Position numbers and translations under genes: made by a program. This document shows positions 32,904-40,709 of a stretch of DNA of 64,000 bases, piece after piece (within the stretch, counting starts at the first letter, position 1; each line of letters opens with the position of its first letter). The DNA comes from UBA7477 sp045602925 (GTDB lineage: Bacteria > Bacillota > Clostridia > Oscillospirales > Ruminococcaceae): NCBI GenBank assembly GCA_045602925.1, contig JAZSCN010000031.1, forward strand, positions 7,137 to 71,136, written 5' to 3'. The notes beneath the pieces are model-generated. The model was not told the DNA's origin, did not search any database, and saw only the letters and a program-made list of their open reading frames with translations.

Positions 32904-34064
32904 ATGCTTTACGAAAGATGCAGGAAAATTCTTTTAGAAAATATCATTCCGTTCTGGTCAAAGCTTGAGGATAAGGAAAATGGTGGATTTTACGGCTTTA
33001 TGGATTTTGACTTAAATCTCGATAAAAAAGCCGATAAGGGCGTTATATTACATAACAGAATCCTCTGGTTCTATTCTATGTGCTATAAGCTTGTAGGTGG
33101 CCAGGAGAATAAACGCCTCGCAATGCACGCCTATGAGTTCGTCAAGAATAATTGTATCGACTATGAAATGGGTGGCGTGTATTGGTCGCTCGATTATAAG
33201 GGTAATCCAAAGGATACAATGAAGCACACATATAACTGCGCATTCGCTATCTATGCCCTCTCTGCCTATTATAACAGCATAGGCGACGTCGAGGCGCTGG
33301 AACTCGCAAGAAAGCTCTTTAACGATGTGGAAGGCAATGTCCTTGACGATTACGGATATGGAGAAGCCTTCTCTCGTGAATGGAGTGCTATCGCTAACGA
33401 TGCACTTTCTGAAAACGGAATTATGGCAGATAAGACAATGAATGCTATCTTGCACCTTATCGAAGCCTATACCGAACTCTATAAGGCAAGCCCCGATGAG
33501 AAGGTTGCCGATAGACTTAAGTTCCTGCTCTCACAGATGAGCGAAATTGTCTATAATAAAGAAACCGACGCACTCAGAGTGTTCTTCAATACAAAACTTG
33601 AGCCAATCGGCAATGTGCATTCGTATGGCCACGATATCGAGGCAAGCTGGCTTTGTGACCTCGCGTGCGAGACACTCGGCGATAATGAGCTTAAAGAAAA
33701 GTTTGCTGAAATCGACCTTAGAATTTGTAGGAATATCGAGAAGCTCGCATTCCACGGTGGAGCACTCTATAACGAAAGCGACAAGGGAGTAGTCGATAAA
33801 AAACGTGTCTGGTGGGTCCAGGCAGAAGCCGTTGTCGGATATTATAACGCCTACGAGCATAGCAGCGATGAGCATTTTATCACAATATGCGATACCGTCT
33901 TGGACTATATCGAAAATGTAACAACCGATAAACGCTGTGGCGAATGGTTCTCAGAGGTTAGCTTTGAGGGCGTTCCCGATAGAAATAAAGAAATGGTCGG
34001 TCCATGGAAGTGCCCGTACCATAACGGCAGAATGTGTCTTGAGATTATTCGTAGAATGGGATAA
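32904..34064 (+). CDS. Cellobiose 2-epimerase
   Basis: AGE-superfamily (alpha/alpha)6-barrel enzyme (386 aa) converting the reducing-end glucose of cellobiose or related disaccharides to mannose. The N-terminal NIIPFWSKLEDKENGGFYGFM and KKADKGVILHNRILWFYS are very close to my memory of the Ruminococcus albus enzyme. Catalytic His motifs appear in HTYNCAFAIYALS, GHDIEASWLCDLA and the CPYHNGRMCLEI ending. Start ATG 32904 is seven bases after AAGGAG. It precedes a GH5 glycoside hydrolase lipoprotein, consistent with use of beta-glucan or mannan oligosaccharides. Confidence 0.88.
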   Translation: MLYERCRKILLENIIPFWSKLEDKENGGFYGFMDFDLNLDKKADKGVILHNRILWFYSMCYKLVGGQENKRLAMHAYEFVKNNCIDYEMGGVYWSLDYKGNPKDTMKHTYNCAFAIYALSAYYNSIGDVEALELARKLFNDVEGNVLDDYGYGEAFSREWSAIANDALSENGIMADKTMNAILHLIEAYTELYKASPDEKVADRLKFLLSQMSEIVYNKETDALRVFFNTKLEPIGNVHSYGHDIEASWLCDLACETLGDNELKEKFAEIDLRICRNIEKLAFHGGALYNESDKGVVDKKRVWWVQAEAVVGYYNAYEHSSDEHFITICDTVLDYIENVTTDKRCGEWFSEVSFEGVPDRNKEMVGPWKCPYHNGRMCLEIIRRMG

Positions 34065-34088
34065 GCTAGCTTGAAAGGAGTAAGTATT

Positions 34089-35255
34089 ATGAAGTTCAAT
34101 AAGCTTTTGTCATTGTTATTATCAGCAGTATTTTGTCTTACAATGCTTACAGCCTGCGATTCAGCAGACAGTAGTACAGCAGCTTCTTCACAGACCGAGA
34201 ATAGCAGTAGCATTTCTCCCGGCGATACATTACAAGAAATCCGTGATATTCCATCATCCGAGCTTGTCAAGGAAATGAAAACCGGCTGGAATCTCGGTAA
34301 TACAATGGATGCAACCGGCAATCCATCTGTCGGTGCAGAAACTCAATGGCAACCAACCCTTACATCTATACAGCTTATAACTTTCCTTAAGGATAGTGGC
34401 TTCAATGTGCTCCGTGTCCCTGTAAGCTGGGGCGAGCATATGGACGAGAACTATAAGGTCGACGAGGCATGGATGAACAGAGTCCGTGAGATTGTCGATT
34501 ACGGTATAGCAAACGATATGTTCGTTATCTTAAACACTCACCACGAGGAATGGTACTTCCCATCAGAAGAAAATAAAGCCCAGGATTTAGAGCAGCTCAA
34601 AGCACTCTGGGGCCAGATTGCCGAGGAGTTTAAAAACTATGACGAGCACCTTATATTCGAAGGACTGAATGAGCCAAGACAAAGAGGTACAGCTAACGAG
34701 TGGAACGGTGGTAACGACGAGGGCAGAAGAATCGTAAATGAGTACGCAAAGGCATTCTATGAAACTGTCAGAAACAGTGGAGGTAATAACGCTAAGCGCC
34801 ACCTTATGATTACAGGCTATGCTGCTTCTTCAAACAGAATCACTATGAGCCAAATCTGGCTTCCTGAAAACGACGATAAAGTAATCGTCTCTGTCCACGC
34901 TTATCTGCCTTATTCGTTTGCTCTTGATACAAAGGGAACAGATGTCTTTGATGATACAAATAAGGGCGAAATCGATAACCTCTTTATTAATCTCTATGAC
35001 ATCTTTACAAGTAAGGGTATACCTGTTATTATAGGCGAGTACGGTAGCGTTAATAAGCAAAATCTCGAGGAAAGAATCGAGTGCGTTACATACTATCTCG
35101 AAAAGGCTAAGGAGCAAAATATCCCTTGTATATGGTGGGATAATAACGCCGTAGTCGGTGCAGGCGAAAACTTCGGTATAGTAACAAGAGATTTCCCTTG
35201 CGAGTTTAGATTCGTCGGACTTATTGAAGCTATTATGGCTGTGTACGAGGATTAG
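34089..35255 (+). CDS. GH5 family cellulase-like lipoprotein
   Basis: Surface-anchored glycoside hydrolase (388 aa). A lipoprotein signal with lipobox LTAC precedes a Ser/Thr-rich linker (about 20-50) and a GH5 catalytic domain: GWNLGNTMDATG, VLRVPVSWGEHMDENY, FVILNTHHEEWY, the acid/base Glu195 in FEGLNEPRQRG, HAYLPYSF, and the nucleophile Glu317 in IIGEYGSVNK. The pattern is closest to subfamily 4 (endoglucanase/xyloglucanase); mannanase activity is not excluded. No dockerin or carbohydrate-binding module. Start ATG 34089 follows GAAAGGAG. Confidence 0.88.
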   Translation: MKFNKLLSLLLSAVFCLTMLTACDSADSSTAASSQTENSSSISPGDTLQEIRDIPSSELVKEMKTGWNLGNTMDATGNPSVGAETQWQPTLTSIQLITFLKDSGFNVLRVPVSWGEHMDENYKVDEAWMNRVREIVDYGIANDMFVILNTHHEEWYFPSEENKAQDLEQLKALWGQIAEEFKNYDEHLIFEGLNEPRQRGTANEWNGGNDEGRRIVNEYAKAFYETVRNSGGNNAKRHLMITGYAASSNRITMSQIWLPENDDKVIVSVHAYLPYSFALDTKGTDVFDDTNKGEIDNLFINLYDIFTSKGIPVIIGEYGSVNKQNLEERIECVTYYLEKAKEQNIPCIWWDNNAVVGAGENFGIVTRDFPCEFRFVGLIEAIMAVYED

Positions 35256-35259
35256 TAAA

Positions 35260-35754
35260 ATGCGTTTTAAGTATTGTCAGCAGTGTGGAAAAGAGCTTAC
35301 ACTCCGAGAAATCGGCGACGAAGGAATGATACCATATTGCGAAAGCTGTCAAAGACCATGGTTTGATGTGTTTTCAACATGCATTATATGCCTGCTGTGG
35401 GCAGACGAAAACACCTTCGCCCTGCTAAAACAGGATTACCTCAGCCGTGGGCACTACGTCTGCGTGTCAGGGTATGTAAAGCCCGGCGAAACTGCCGAGC
35501 AAGCAGCAATCCGTGAGGTCAAGGAAGAAGTCGGGCTCGACGCTATCAGAGCCGATTACCTCGGTAGCTGGTTCTATGATAAACGTGACCAGCTTATGCT
35601 TGGCTTTGCCGTCAAGATTCCAAAAGAGGAGTTTAAGCTGTCGTGTGAGGTCGATGATGCGCAGTGGTTTGACTTGCAAGGCGCAATAAAAGCTACCGAA
35701 GGTGCTAGAATATGCCAAAAGCTCATAAACGCCTTTCAGGAAAAAATAAAGTAA
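35260..35754 (+). CDS. NUDIX hydrolase with N-terminal zinc ribbon
   Basis: A 164-aa protein with a CQQCGK and CESCQRPW zinc ribbon (about 5-32) and a NUDIX domain whose box reads GYVKPGETAEQAAIREVKEEVGL. The zinc ribbon plus NUDIX arrangement is also seen in NADH/NAD-cap pyrophosphatases (NudC), but this protein is shorter and lacks the NudC N-terminal domain, so the substrate is open. Starts five bases after the GH5 gene. Confidence 0.82.
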   Translation: MRFKYCQQCGKELTLREIGDEGMIPYCESCQRPWFDVFSTCIICLLWADENTFALLKQDYLSRGHYVCVSGYVKPGETAEQAAIREVKEEVGLDAIRADYLGSWFYDKRDQLMLGFAVKIPKEEFKLSCEVDDAQWFDLQGAIKATEGARICQKLINAFQEKIK

Positions 35755-35758
35755 CGAC

Positions 35759-35798
35759 AAGCACGCAAGCTGTAATAGCGAGCGTGCTTTCTTATTTG
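35759..35798 (+). terminator. Terminator after NUDIX gene
   Basis: AGCACGC and GCGTGCT pair across an 18-base partly paired loop and are followed by TTCTTATTT. Confidence 0.7.
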
Positions 35799-35830
35799 CA
35801 CCTGTGTATGCAAATTTATTCAAAAAACAC

Positions 35831-35859
35831 TTGACATTGTACTCCCTATGTGATATAAT
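35831..35859 (+). promoter_or_regulatory. Consensus promoter of tRNA-Ser
   Basis: TTGACA (35831-35836), 17-bp spacer, TATAAT (35854-35859), about 30 bases before the tRNA. Confidence 0.88.
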
Positions 35860-35888
35860 TATAAAGCTTTATGAATGAGCATAGCTAC

Positions 35889-35979
35889 GGAGAAGTCGCC
35901 TAGCCCGGTTTATGGCGCACGACTGGAACTCGTGTATACCCGAAAGGTATCGAGGGTTCGAATCCCTCCTTCTCCGCCA
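35889..35979 (+). tRNA. tRNA-Ser (anticodon GGA)
   Basis: Class II tRNA of 91 bases including encoded CCA. Acceptor GGAGAAG pairs with CTTCTCC; anticodon arm CACGA-CTGGAAC-TCGTG gives anticodon GGA; the long variable arm ATACC/GGTAT is typical of serine; T-arm GAGGG-TTCGAAT-CCCTC. Confidence 0.97.
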
Positions 35980-35980
35980 C

Positions 35981-36014
35981 AAAAAAGCACCACCCTCTAA
36001 GGTGGTGCTTTTTT
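35981..36014 (+). terminator. Terminator of tRNA-Ser
   Basis: AAAAAAGCACCACC and GGTGGTGCTTTTTT form a perfect stem around CTCTAA. The right arm is part of the tandem repeat. Confidence 0.9.
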
Positions 36015-36073
36015 GTGGAGAAGTAAGAGTAAGCAGAAGCGTCGGCAAAATTCATTTTGCACGAGGGCGAGTT
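36001..36073 (+). repeat. Direct repeat copy 1 downstream of tRNA-Ser
   Basis: Begins with the terminator arm GGTGGTGCTTTTTT, then GGAGAAGTAAGAGTAAGC, a GCAAAA/TTTTGC hairpin and GAGGGCGAGTT. A second copy at 36147-36218 differs at only about three or four positions. The following hairpin GAGTTTT-AAAACTC (36069-36086) is present only after this copy. Confidence 0.85.
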
Positions 36074-36138
36074 TTGAAAAAACTCGGTGCGATGAAGTAA
36101 TCGAAGATTGCAAATCGCTACGAATCACCTCCTTCTCC
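36017..36138 (+). other. tRNA-Ser-end-like element (acceptor-stem mimic)
   Basis: This 122-base stretch starts with GGAGAAG and ends with CTTCTCC, the two acceptor arms of the adjacent tRNA-Ser. Its tail CGAATCACCTCCTTCTCC (36121-36138) matches the tRNA tail CGAATCCCTCCTTCTCC (35959-35975) apart from one inserted base. It has internal hairpins but no proper anticodon or D arm, so it is not a tRNA. It may be the footprint of an element integrated at the tRNA 3' end. Confidence 0.55.
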
Positions 36139-36146
36139 TTGCTCTA

Positions 36147-36218
36147 GGTGGTGCTTTTTGGGGAGAAGTAAGAGTAAGCAGAAGCGTCGGCAAAAGTCAT
36201 TTTGCACGAGGGCGAGTT
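36147..36218 (+). repeat. Direct repeat copy 2, upstream of the SLC13-type permease
   Basis: Nearly identical to 36001-36073, including GGTGGTGC-TTTTT, GGAGAAGTAAGAG and the GCAAAA/TTTTGC hairpin (changed only in the loop). It lacks the closing CTTCTCC. Sequence diverges after GAGTT. From here to 36290 nothing else is recognised. Confidence 0.85.
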
Positions 36219-36290
36219 CTGTATCTATACTGTATCCCGTTCCATTTTTATATCCTAAACTTAACAATTCCTCTTTTTGAAGGTGATTTT

Positions 36291-37397
36291 TTGAAAGCTT
36301 TAAGATTTCTAAAGAAAAATATAGTGCTCGTTATCGCTGCGCTCGCAGCAGCGATAACCTCTTTTATCGTGCCACCTGATAAGAAATACCTGTCCTATTT
36401 TGACTATAAAACTCTCGTGTGCCTCTTTATAACTCTCGCAGTAGTCTGTGCACTGAGAAATATCAAGTTTTTCACTATCGTCGCAAGAAAGCTCGTTACC
36501 TTTTCGGGTAACCTTAGAAGCCTGTTTCTTATGCTCATAACAATCACATTCTTAGGCTCAATGCTTATCGCTAACGATATGGCACTTATAACCTTCCTGC
36601 CACTCGGATATTTTGCGCTGTCTGTAGCAAAGCAGGAAAAATATATGGCGTACCTCTTTATTCTTCAAAACATCTCAGCAAACCTAGGTGGTATGCTCAC
36701 ACCGTTTGGCAATCCGCAAAACCTGTACCTCTATTCGTATTTCGAAATTCCTACTGCCCGATTTTGCAGGATAATGCTACCACCGTTTCTCCTCGCAATC
36801 GCATTGCTTGCAGGTGCCTGCTACCTTGTAAAGCCACATAAAATCAATGTTACAGAAAGCTTTGGAGAAAAACTAAACCTCAAAAAGACAGCACTCTATC
36901 TTGTCCTCTTTTTGCTTTCAATCCTCGTCGTGTTCAGAGTAATTCCATTCTGGCTCGGACTTGCTATCGTTCCCGTAGTTATTCTTTTTGCCGATAGGGA
37001 AGCTTTGCTTATGGTTGATTATCCGCTACTCTTTACATTCGTCTTCTTTTTCATCTTTGCAGGGAATTTAGCAAGAATAGATGCCGTGAATTCGCTTTTT
37101 TCAATGCTTCTTAAGAAGGATTCGCTTATCTTTACCGTGCTGTCCTGCCAGTTTATGAGTAACGTTCCTACAGCTATCCTGTTTTCTCACTTCACTTTAG
37201 ATTATGTCCCACTATTGCTCGGCGTCAATATCGGAGGAACAGGTACCCTCATAGCATCACTAGCAAGCCTTATAACCTTTAGCGAGTACAGTATACTGTA
37301 TCCTAAAAAGAAGCTGCATTATTTGGGCTTGTTTACCCTTATCAATTTAATCTTCCTTGCAGTAATGACATTTGCAGCAAGATTTGTCTTCTTGTAA
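36291..37397 (+). CDS. SLC13/ArsB-type anion permease
   Basis: Polytopic membrane protein (368 aa, about 10 hydrophobic segments) of the ion transporter superfamily that includes SLC13, CitMHS, ArsB and NhaD. Signature stretches are MLIANDMALITFLPLGY, NISANLGGMLTPFGNPQNLYLYSYF, FMSNVPTAILFSHF and VNIGGTGTLIASLASLITFSEY, two inverted copies as in the family. The best start is TTG at 36291 after GAAGGTG; longer in-frame versions run through the repeat and are rejected. The substrate (dicarboxylate, sulfate or arsenite) cannot be set. Confidence 0.8.
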   Translation: MKALRFLKKNIVLVIAALAAAITSFIVPPDKKYLSYFDYKTLVCLFITLAVVCALRNIKFFTIVARKLVTFSGNLRSLFLMLITITFLGSMLIANDMALITFLPLGYFALSVAKQEKYMAYLFILQNISANLGGMLTPFGNPQNLYLYSYFEIPTARFCRIMLPPFLLAIALLAGACYLVKPHKINVTESFGEKLNLKKTALYLVLFLLSILVVFRVIPFWLGLAIVPVVILFADREALLMVDYPLLFTFVFFFIFAGNLARIDAVNSLFSMLLKKDSLIFTVLSCQFMSNVPTAILFSHFTLDYVPLLLGVNIGGTGTLIASLASLITFSEYSILYPKKKLHYLGLFTLINLIFLAVMTFAARFVFL

Positions 37398-37398
37398 A

Positions 37399-37427
37399 TT
37401 GACAATGTATGTCAATTAGTGTATAAT
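37399..37427 (+). promoter_or_regulatory. Promoter of NSS transporter with palindrome at -35
   Basis: TTGACA (37399-37404), 17-bp spacer, TATAAT (37422-37427). The -35 box is one arm of TTGACA-ATGTA-TGTCAA (37399-37415), a possible operator. Confidence 0.82.
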
Positions 37428-37463
37428 AATTAGGATTGTGATTTTAATTTAGGAGTGACTTTA

Positions 37464-38834
37464 ATGGAAGAAAAGAAAAGCACTGCAAAGTCAGGCTTTA
37501 GCTCGAAAATAGGCTTTATTCTCGCAGCAGCCGGCTCAGCAGTAGGACTCGGCAATATATGGCGATTCCCGTACCTCGCCGCAAAATACGGTGGCGGACT
37601 GTTCCTCATAGTATACCTTATCTTTGCAGTTACCTTCGGCTTTACGCTTATGCTTACAGAAATTGCAATAGGCAGAAAAACCGGTAAAAGCGTTATCGGT
37701 GCCTATAAGTCAATAAATAAAAAGTTTGCACCACTCGGCTGGATCGCAGCTTTAGTCCCTGCAATTATCCTGCCGTACTATTGCGTAATCGGTGGCTGGG
37801 TGTTTAAGTACCTTACCGTGTTTGTTACAGGCAACGGCAGTACAGCAGCAGGCGATGGTTCATTTTTCACAAACTTTATCGGCCACGCAGGACAGCCAAC
37901 AGTGTTCTTCTTTGCATTCGTTGCACTTACAGCCTTTGTAGTAATGCTCGGCGTGCAGAAGGGTATCGAAAAGGTCAGCAAGTTTATGATGCCATTGCTC
38001 GTAGTTCTTACAATCGGCATCGCAATCTATACTCTGACACTCGACGGTGCAATGGATGGACTCAAGTATTATATCCTCCCTGACTTTGACGGAATGACTG
38101 TGTCAAAGCTCCTCAAAACTATCGCAGCCGCTGTCGGACAGCTCTTCTATTCAATGTCGCTTGCAATGGGTATTATGATTACATACGGCTCTTATATGAG
38201 AAAGGAAGACTCCCTCGAGCAGTCTGTCCGTCATATCGAGATTTTCGATACAGCAATCGCATTTTTAGCAGGCCTTATAATCGTTCCGTCTGTCTTTGTA
38301 TTCTCAGGTGGCGACCCGAATGCCCTCAAGGCAGGTCCAAGCCTTATGTTCATAACCCTGCCTAACGTTTTCGATTCAATGGCAGGTGGTCAGATTATAG
38401 GAACAGTATTCTTCCTGCTTGTCGCACTCGCAGCGCTGACATCCTCTATCTCACTTATGGAAACTGTAGTTTCTATTATTTGCGAGAAGCTTAAAATTCG
38501 TAGAACTATCTGCTGCGTCGCAGTAATTGTTCTCTGCGTGCTCGTTGGAATGCTCTCAGTATTCGGTTATAGCATCTGGGATACAGTTACAATCTTCGGT
38601 TATCAGTTCCTAGACTTCTTTGACTTTATAAGCAATAATATTATGATGCCGATTGTCGCACTCCTTACTTGCATCCTTATTTCCTACGTTGTCGGAACAA
38701 AGTATGTCGAGGATGAGGTAACACTCGGTCAGCAGAGATTTAAGTCCAAGGCGCTTTTCAATGTAATGATAAAATATATATGTCCAATCTGTATGGTGAT
38801 AATTCTGGTAACACCATTCGTGACTGAAATCTAG
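37464..38834 (+). CDS. Sodium-dependent transporter, NSS (SNF) family
   Basis: A 456-aa neurotransmitter:sodium symporter-type protein, about 11 membrane segments, which imports amino acids or related amines with sodium. It has the family signature KIGFILAAAGSAVGLGNIWRFPYLAAKYGGG in segment 1, YYCVIGGWVFKYL, and SMSLAMGIMITYGSYM in segment 6. AGGAG is eight bases before ATG 37464; an in-frame GTG at 37455 sits in the ribosome site. The substrate is unknown; bacterial members often take tryptophan, leucine or alanine. Confidence 0.92.
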   Translation: MEEKKSTAKSGFSSKIGFILAAAGSAVGLGNIWRFPYLAAKYGGGLFLIVYLIFAVTFGFTLMLTEIAIGRKTGKSVIGAYKSINKKFAPLGWIAALVPAIILPYYCVIGGWVFKYLTVFVTGNGSTAAGDGSFFTNFIGHAGQPTVFFFAFVALTAFVVMLGVQKGIEKVSKFMMPLLVVLTIGIAIYTLTLDGAMDGLKYYILPDFDGMTVSKLLKTIAAAVGQLFYSMSLAMGIMITYGSYMRKEDSLEQSVRHIEIFDTAIAFLAGLIIVPSVFVFSGGDPNALKAGPSLMFITLPNVFDSMAGGQIIGTVFFLLVALAALTSSISLMETVVSIICEKLKIRRTICCVAVIVLCVLVGMLSVFGYSIWDTVTIFGYQFLDFFDFISNNIMMPIVALLTCILISYVVGTKYVEDEVTLGQQRFKSKALFNVMIKYICPICMVIILVTPFVTEI

Positions 38835-38841
38835 CATAAAT

Positions 38842-38881
38842 TTAAGGCTGAACAGTATTTGCTGTCCAGCCTTTTAGTTTT
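38842..38881. terminator. Bidirectional terminator between NSS and ECF S-component genes
   Basis: AAGGCTG-A-ACAG pairs with CTGT-C-CAGCCTT, with A/T-rich flanks on both sides. It can end both convergent transcripts. Confidence 0.82.
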
Positions 38882-39401
38882 TGTGAACGCCCGATTCGAG
38901 CTTTCTTAGGATTTTTACAGTAGGAACTATAAGTAAACCTGCCACAAGATTTCCTCCCGCGTGAACTAAGTCCCAAGGTAACCCCGCAACAATCCACCTT
39001 ATAGTGTTCTCAAAGCTCAACCCGAACATTATAGCCTGCGCAGGTGCGTAAAGTGTACCAAACGCAAGTCCGTGTAGGGAACAAAGTAGGGGATAAACAA
39101 AGACGCCCACCTTGTAGCTTAGCTTTTTTGGTAAAAGCATAGTGATGCCCCATAGCACAGCCCAAATGTATAAGTACGGTACCCACCATAAATTGAAGCC
39201 GGCGTATAAGCCGTTTAAGAATACAAAAATGTAAATCGGAATAAGAGCCTTGAACCTGTATACAACAGTGTACGATATAATGAGCATACCTAGTAAATGT
39301 ACATTCGGTAGTCCCTCTGTAAGAAGCTTTGAGATAAACATAAAGCTTCCCAGCAGAGAAAAGATAACAAGCTCTCTTGTCTTAATAGCCTTGTTTTTCA
39401 T
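38874..39401 (-). CDS. ECF transporter S component
   Basis: Small integral membrane protein (175 aa, about five or six hydrophobic segments). RELVIFSLLGSFMFISKLLTEGLPNVHLLGM, a GFNLWWVPYLYIWAVLWG loop and the PWDLVHAGGNLVAGLL ending are typical of S components of energy-coupling factor vitamin importers. It follows a DUF4430 lipoprotein gene with a one-base stop/start overlap. DUF4430 resembles the transcobalamin C-terminal domain, so a corrinoid substrate is a reasonable guess, but no cobalamin riboswitch precedes the pair. It must share an ECF ATPase module encoded elsewhere. Confidence 0.82.
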   Translation of the reverse strand: MKNKAIKTRELVIFSLLGSFMFISKLLTEGLPNVHLLGMLIISYTVVYRFKALIPIYIFVFLNGLYAGFNLWWVPYLYIWAVLWGITMLLPKKLSYKVGVFVYPLLCSLHGLAFGTLYAPAQAIMFGLSFENTIRWIVAGLPWDLVHAGGNLVAGLLIVPTVKILRKLESGVHKN

Positions 39402-39841
39402 TATTCAACCTTAAAAGCATATGTGGAAGTTTCTACAATGTCGGTAGAATCAACGCCACTCATAGCGTATTCGCCGTCAATATAAAAAGCCCAGTACTTG
39501 CCATCATCGTCAAAGTCAACTGTCTCACCGTTTACCGTCTTTACATAAATACCTAAGTCAGAATCGTCACCGGCAATAAGTCCCAGCTCTATAAGTGCCG
39601 CACCAACAGTCTTTTCGTTCGTGTTTATAATAAATGTGGTGAGCTTGCCGTCACTGCCTGTAACTTCGAATTGAAAGCTCGTATCTCCCTCACCAAGTAC
39701 AGTTGCAGTCGGCTTAGTGCCAGACGAATCAGCCACAGAAGCTTCAGAAGTCGCCTTAGATGAGCTGTCATCACTACTGCAGGCTGTAAAGCAAAGCATA
39801 GCTGCTAGTGTAAAAAGCAGAGCGAATAGTTTCTTATACAT
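39401..39841 (-). CDS. DUF4430 (transcobalamin-like) lipoprotein
   Basis: A 146-aa exported lipoprotein: signal MYKKLFALLFTLAAMLCFTAC with lipobox FTAC, a Ser-rich linker (about 22-48), then a DUF4430 domain with SFQFEVTGSDGKLTTFIINTNEKTVGAALIELGLI and DGKYWAFYIDGEYAMSGVDST. It would sit on the outer face of the membrane and could present ligand to the ECF S component encoded directly after it. The ligand is unproven. Confidence 0.85.
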   Translation of the reverse strand: MYKKLFALLFTLAAMLCFTACSSDDSSSKATSEASVADSSGTKPTATVLGEGDTSFQFEVTGSDGKLTTFIINTNEKTVGAALIELGLIAGDDSDLGIYVKTVNGETVDFDDDGKYWAFYIDGEYAMSGVDSTDIVETSTYAFKVE

Positions 39842-39865
39842 AATTAATCACTTCCTCATAGTAGC

Positions 39866-39894
39866 ATTATACAACATTTTTCGTACCCTTTCAA
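39866..39894 (-). promoter_or_regulatory. Promoter of DUF4430/ECF S-component pair
   Basis: Minus strand TTGAAA (39894-39889), 17-bp spacer, TATAAT (39871-39866). Confidence 0.78.
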
Positions 39895-39910
39895 GTGTTT
39901 TAGAAGGCAG

Positions 39911-39939
39911 TTGCTTTTAATCTACGAATGTGATAAAAT
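39911..39939 (+). promoter_or_regulatory. Promoter of trmO
   Basis: TTGCTT (39911-39916), 17-bp spacer, TAAAAT (39934-39939), preceded by a TGTGA extension. Confidence 0.55.
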
Positions 39940-39970
39940 CTAATTGTATCAATTAACGGAGATGAAATAT

Positions 39971-40654
39971 ATGTCACAAAATTTTTTACCTATCGCATAT
40001 ATAAGAACCGATTTTAATGATAAGTTCGGAATACCAAGACAAAGCGGCAGAGTAAAGGAACTGCAGGGTACTATCATCTTTGAACCCCAGTTCAGAAATC
40101 CTGAAGCAATCCGAGAAATCGAAGGCTTTTCACATCTGTGGCTGATTTTTGATTTTTCACTCTCTCATAAAAGCGAGTGGTCACCAACAGTTCGCCCACC
40201 AAGACTCGGTGGTAATAAGCGTGTCGGAGTTTTCGCCAGCCGTTCACCCTTTAGACCTAACCCTATAGGCCTTTCCTGCGTCAAGCTCGAAAGAGTAGAG
40301 TATAGCGAAAAATATGGCAATATGCTTGTAGTGTCGGGCGTCGACCTGCTCGATAATACCCCAATATACGATATAAAGCCGTATCTTCCCTTTGCCGATT
40401 GTATTGAAGATGCCAAGGGTGGCTACGCAGAGGAGTTTTGGGATTATAAGCTGAATGTAAGCTTCCCCGAGGAGCTTTTGAATAGTATCCCGATAGAGAA
40501 AAGACAAGCACTCATAAACTGCCTCGCCGAAGACCCTCGCCCTTCTTATCAGGATGATAGCGATAGAGTCTATAGTATGAGCTTTGCAGGGTATGATGTT
40601 CATTTTAAGGTTACAGATAATATTCTTTGCGTTTTTGATGTAGAAAAACTGTGA
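39971..40654 (+). CDS. trmO: TrmO/TsaA-type tRNA m6t6A37 methyltransferase
   Basis: SAM-dependent methyltransferase of the YaeB/TsaA family that N6-methylates t6A37 in some tRNAs (227 aa). Family segments: PIAYIRTDFNDKFGIPRQSG, EGFSHLWLIFDFS, TVRPPRLGGNKRVGVFASRSPFRPNPIGLSCVKLE and GVDLLDNTPIYDIKPYLPFAD, followed by a C-terminal domain with DPRPSYQDD. ATG 39971 is nine bases after GGAG; in-frame ATGs at 39944 and 39962 are less well placed. Confidence 0.9.
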   Translation: MSQNFLPIAYIRTDFNDKFGIPRQSGRVKELQGTIIFEPQFRNPEAIREIEGFSHLWLIFDFSLSHKSEWSPTVRPPRLGGNKRVGVFASRSPFRPNPIGLSCVKLERVEYSEKYGNMLVVSGVDLLDNTPIYDIKPYLPFADCIEDAKGGYAEEFWDYKLNVSFPEELLNSIPIEKRQALINCLAEDPRPSYQDDSDRVYSMSFAGYDVHFKVTDNILCVFDVEKL

Positions 40655-40709
40655 CGAGAGCTGAGTATTTTCCGTCAATATTGGTGAAGGGAAAAGGAGG
40701 CGAAAGGCT

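Noticed and set aside
35912..36100. 62-codon frame running through tRNA-Ser and the repeat
   Set aside because: Overlaps a tRNA and its terminator. The similar peptide in the upstream extension of the permease frame reflects the DNA repeat, not a protein family.
36017..36138. Possible second tRNA gene
   Set aside because: Acceptor arms match tRNA-Ser but D, anticodon and T arms do not fold correctly.
36108..36290. N-terminal extension of the SLC13-type permease frame
   Set aside because: Runs through repeat copy 2; the TTG at 36291 has a ribosome site and gives a normal membrane-protein start.
35880..37400. Intact genomic island or prophage at tRNA-Ser
   Set aside because: The tRNA-tail duplication suggests past integration, but only about 160 bases lie between the copies and no integrase or phage gene is present.
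39842..39943. Cobalamin riboswitch before the DUF4430/ECF pair
   Set aside because: Looked for the B12 box; the leader is too short and contains only a promoter.
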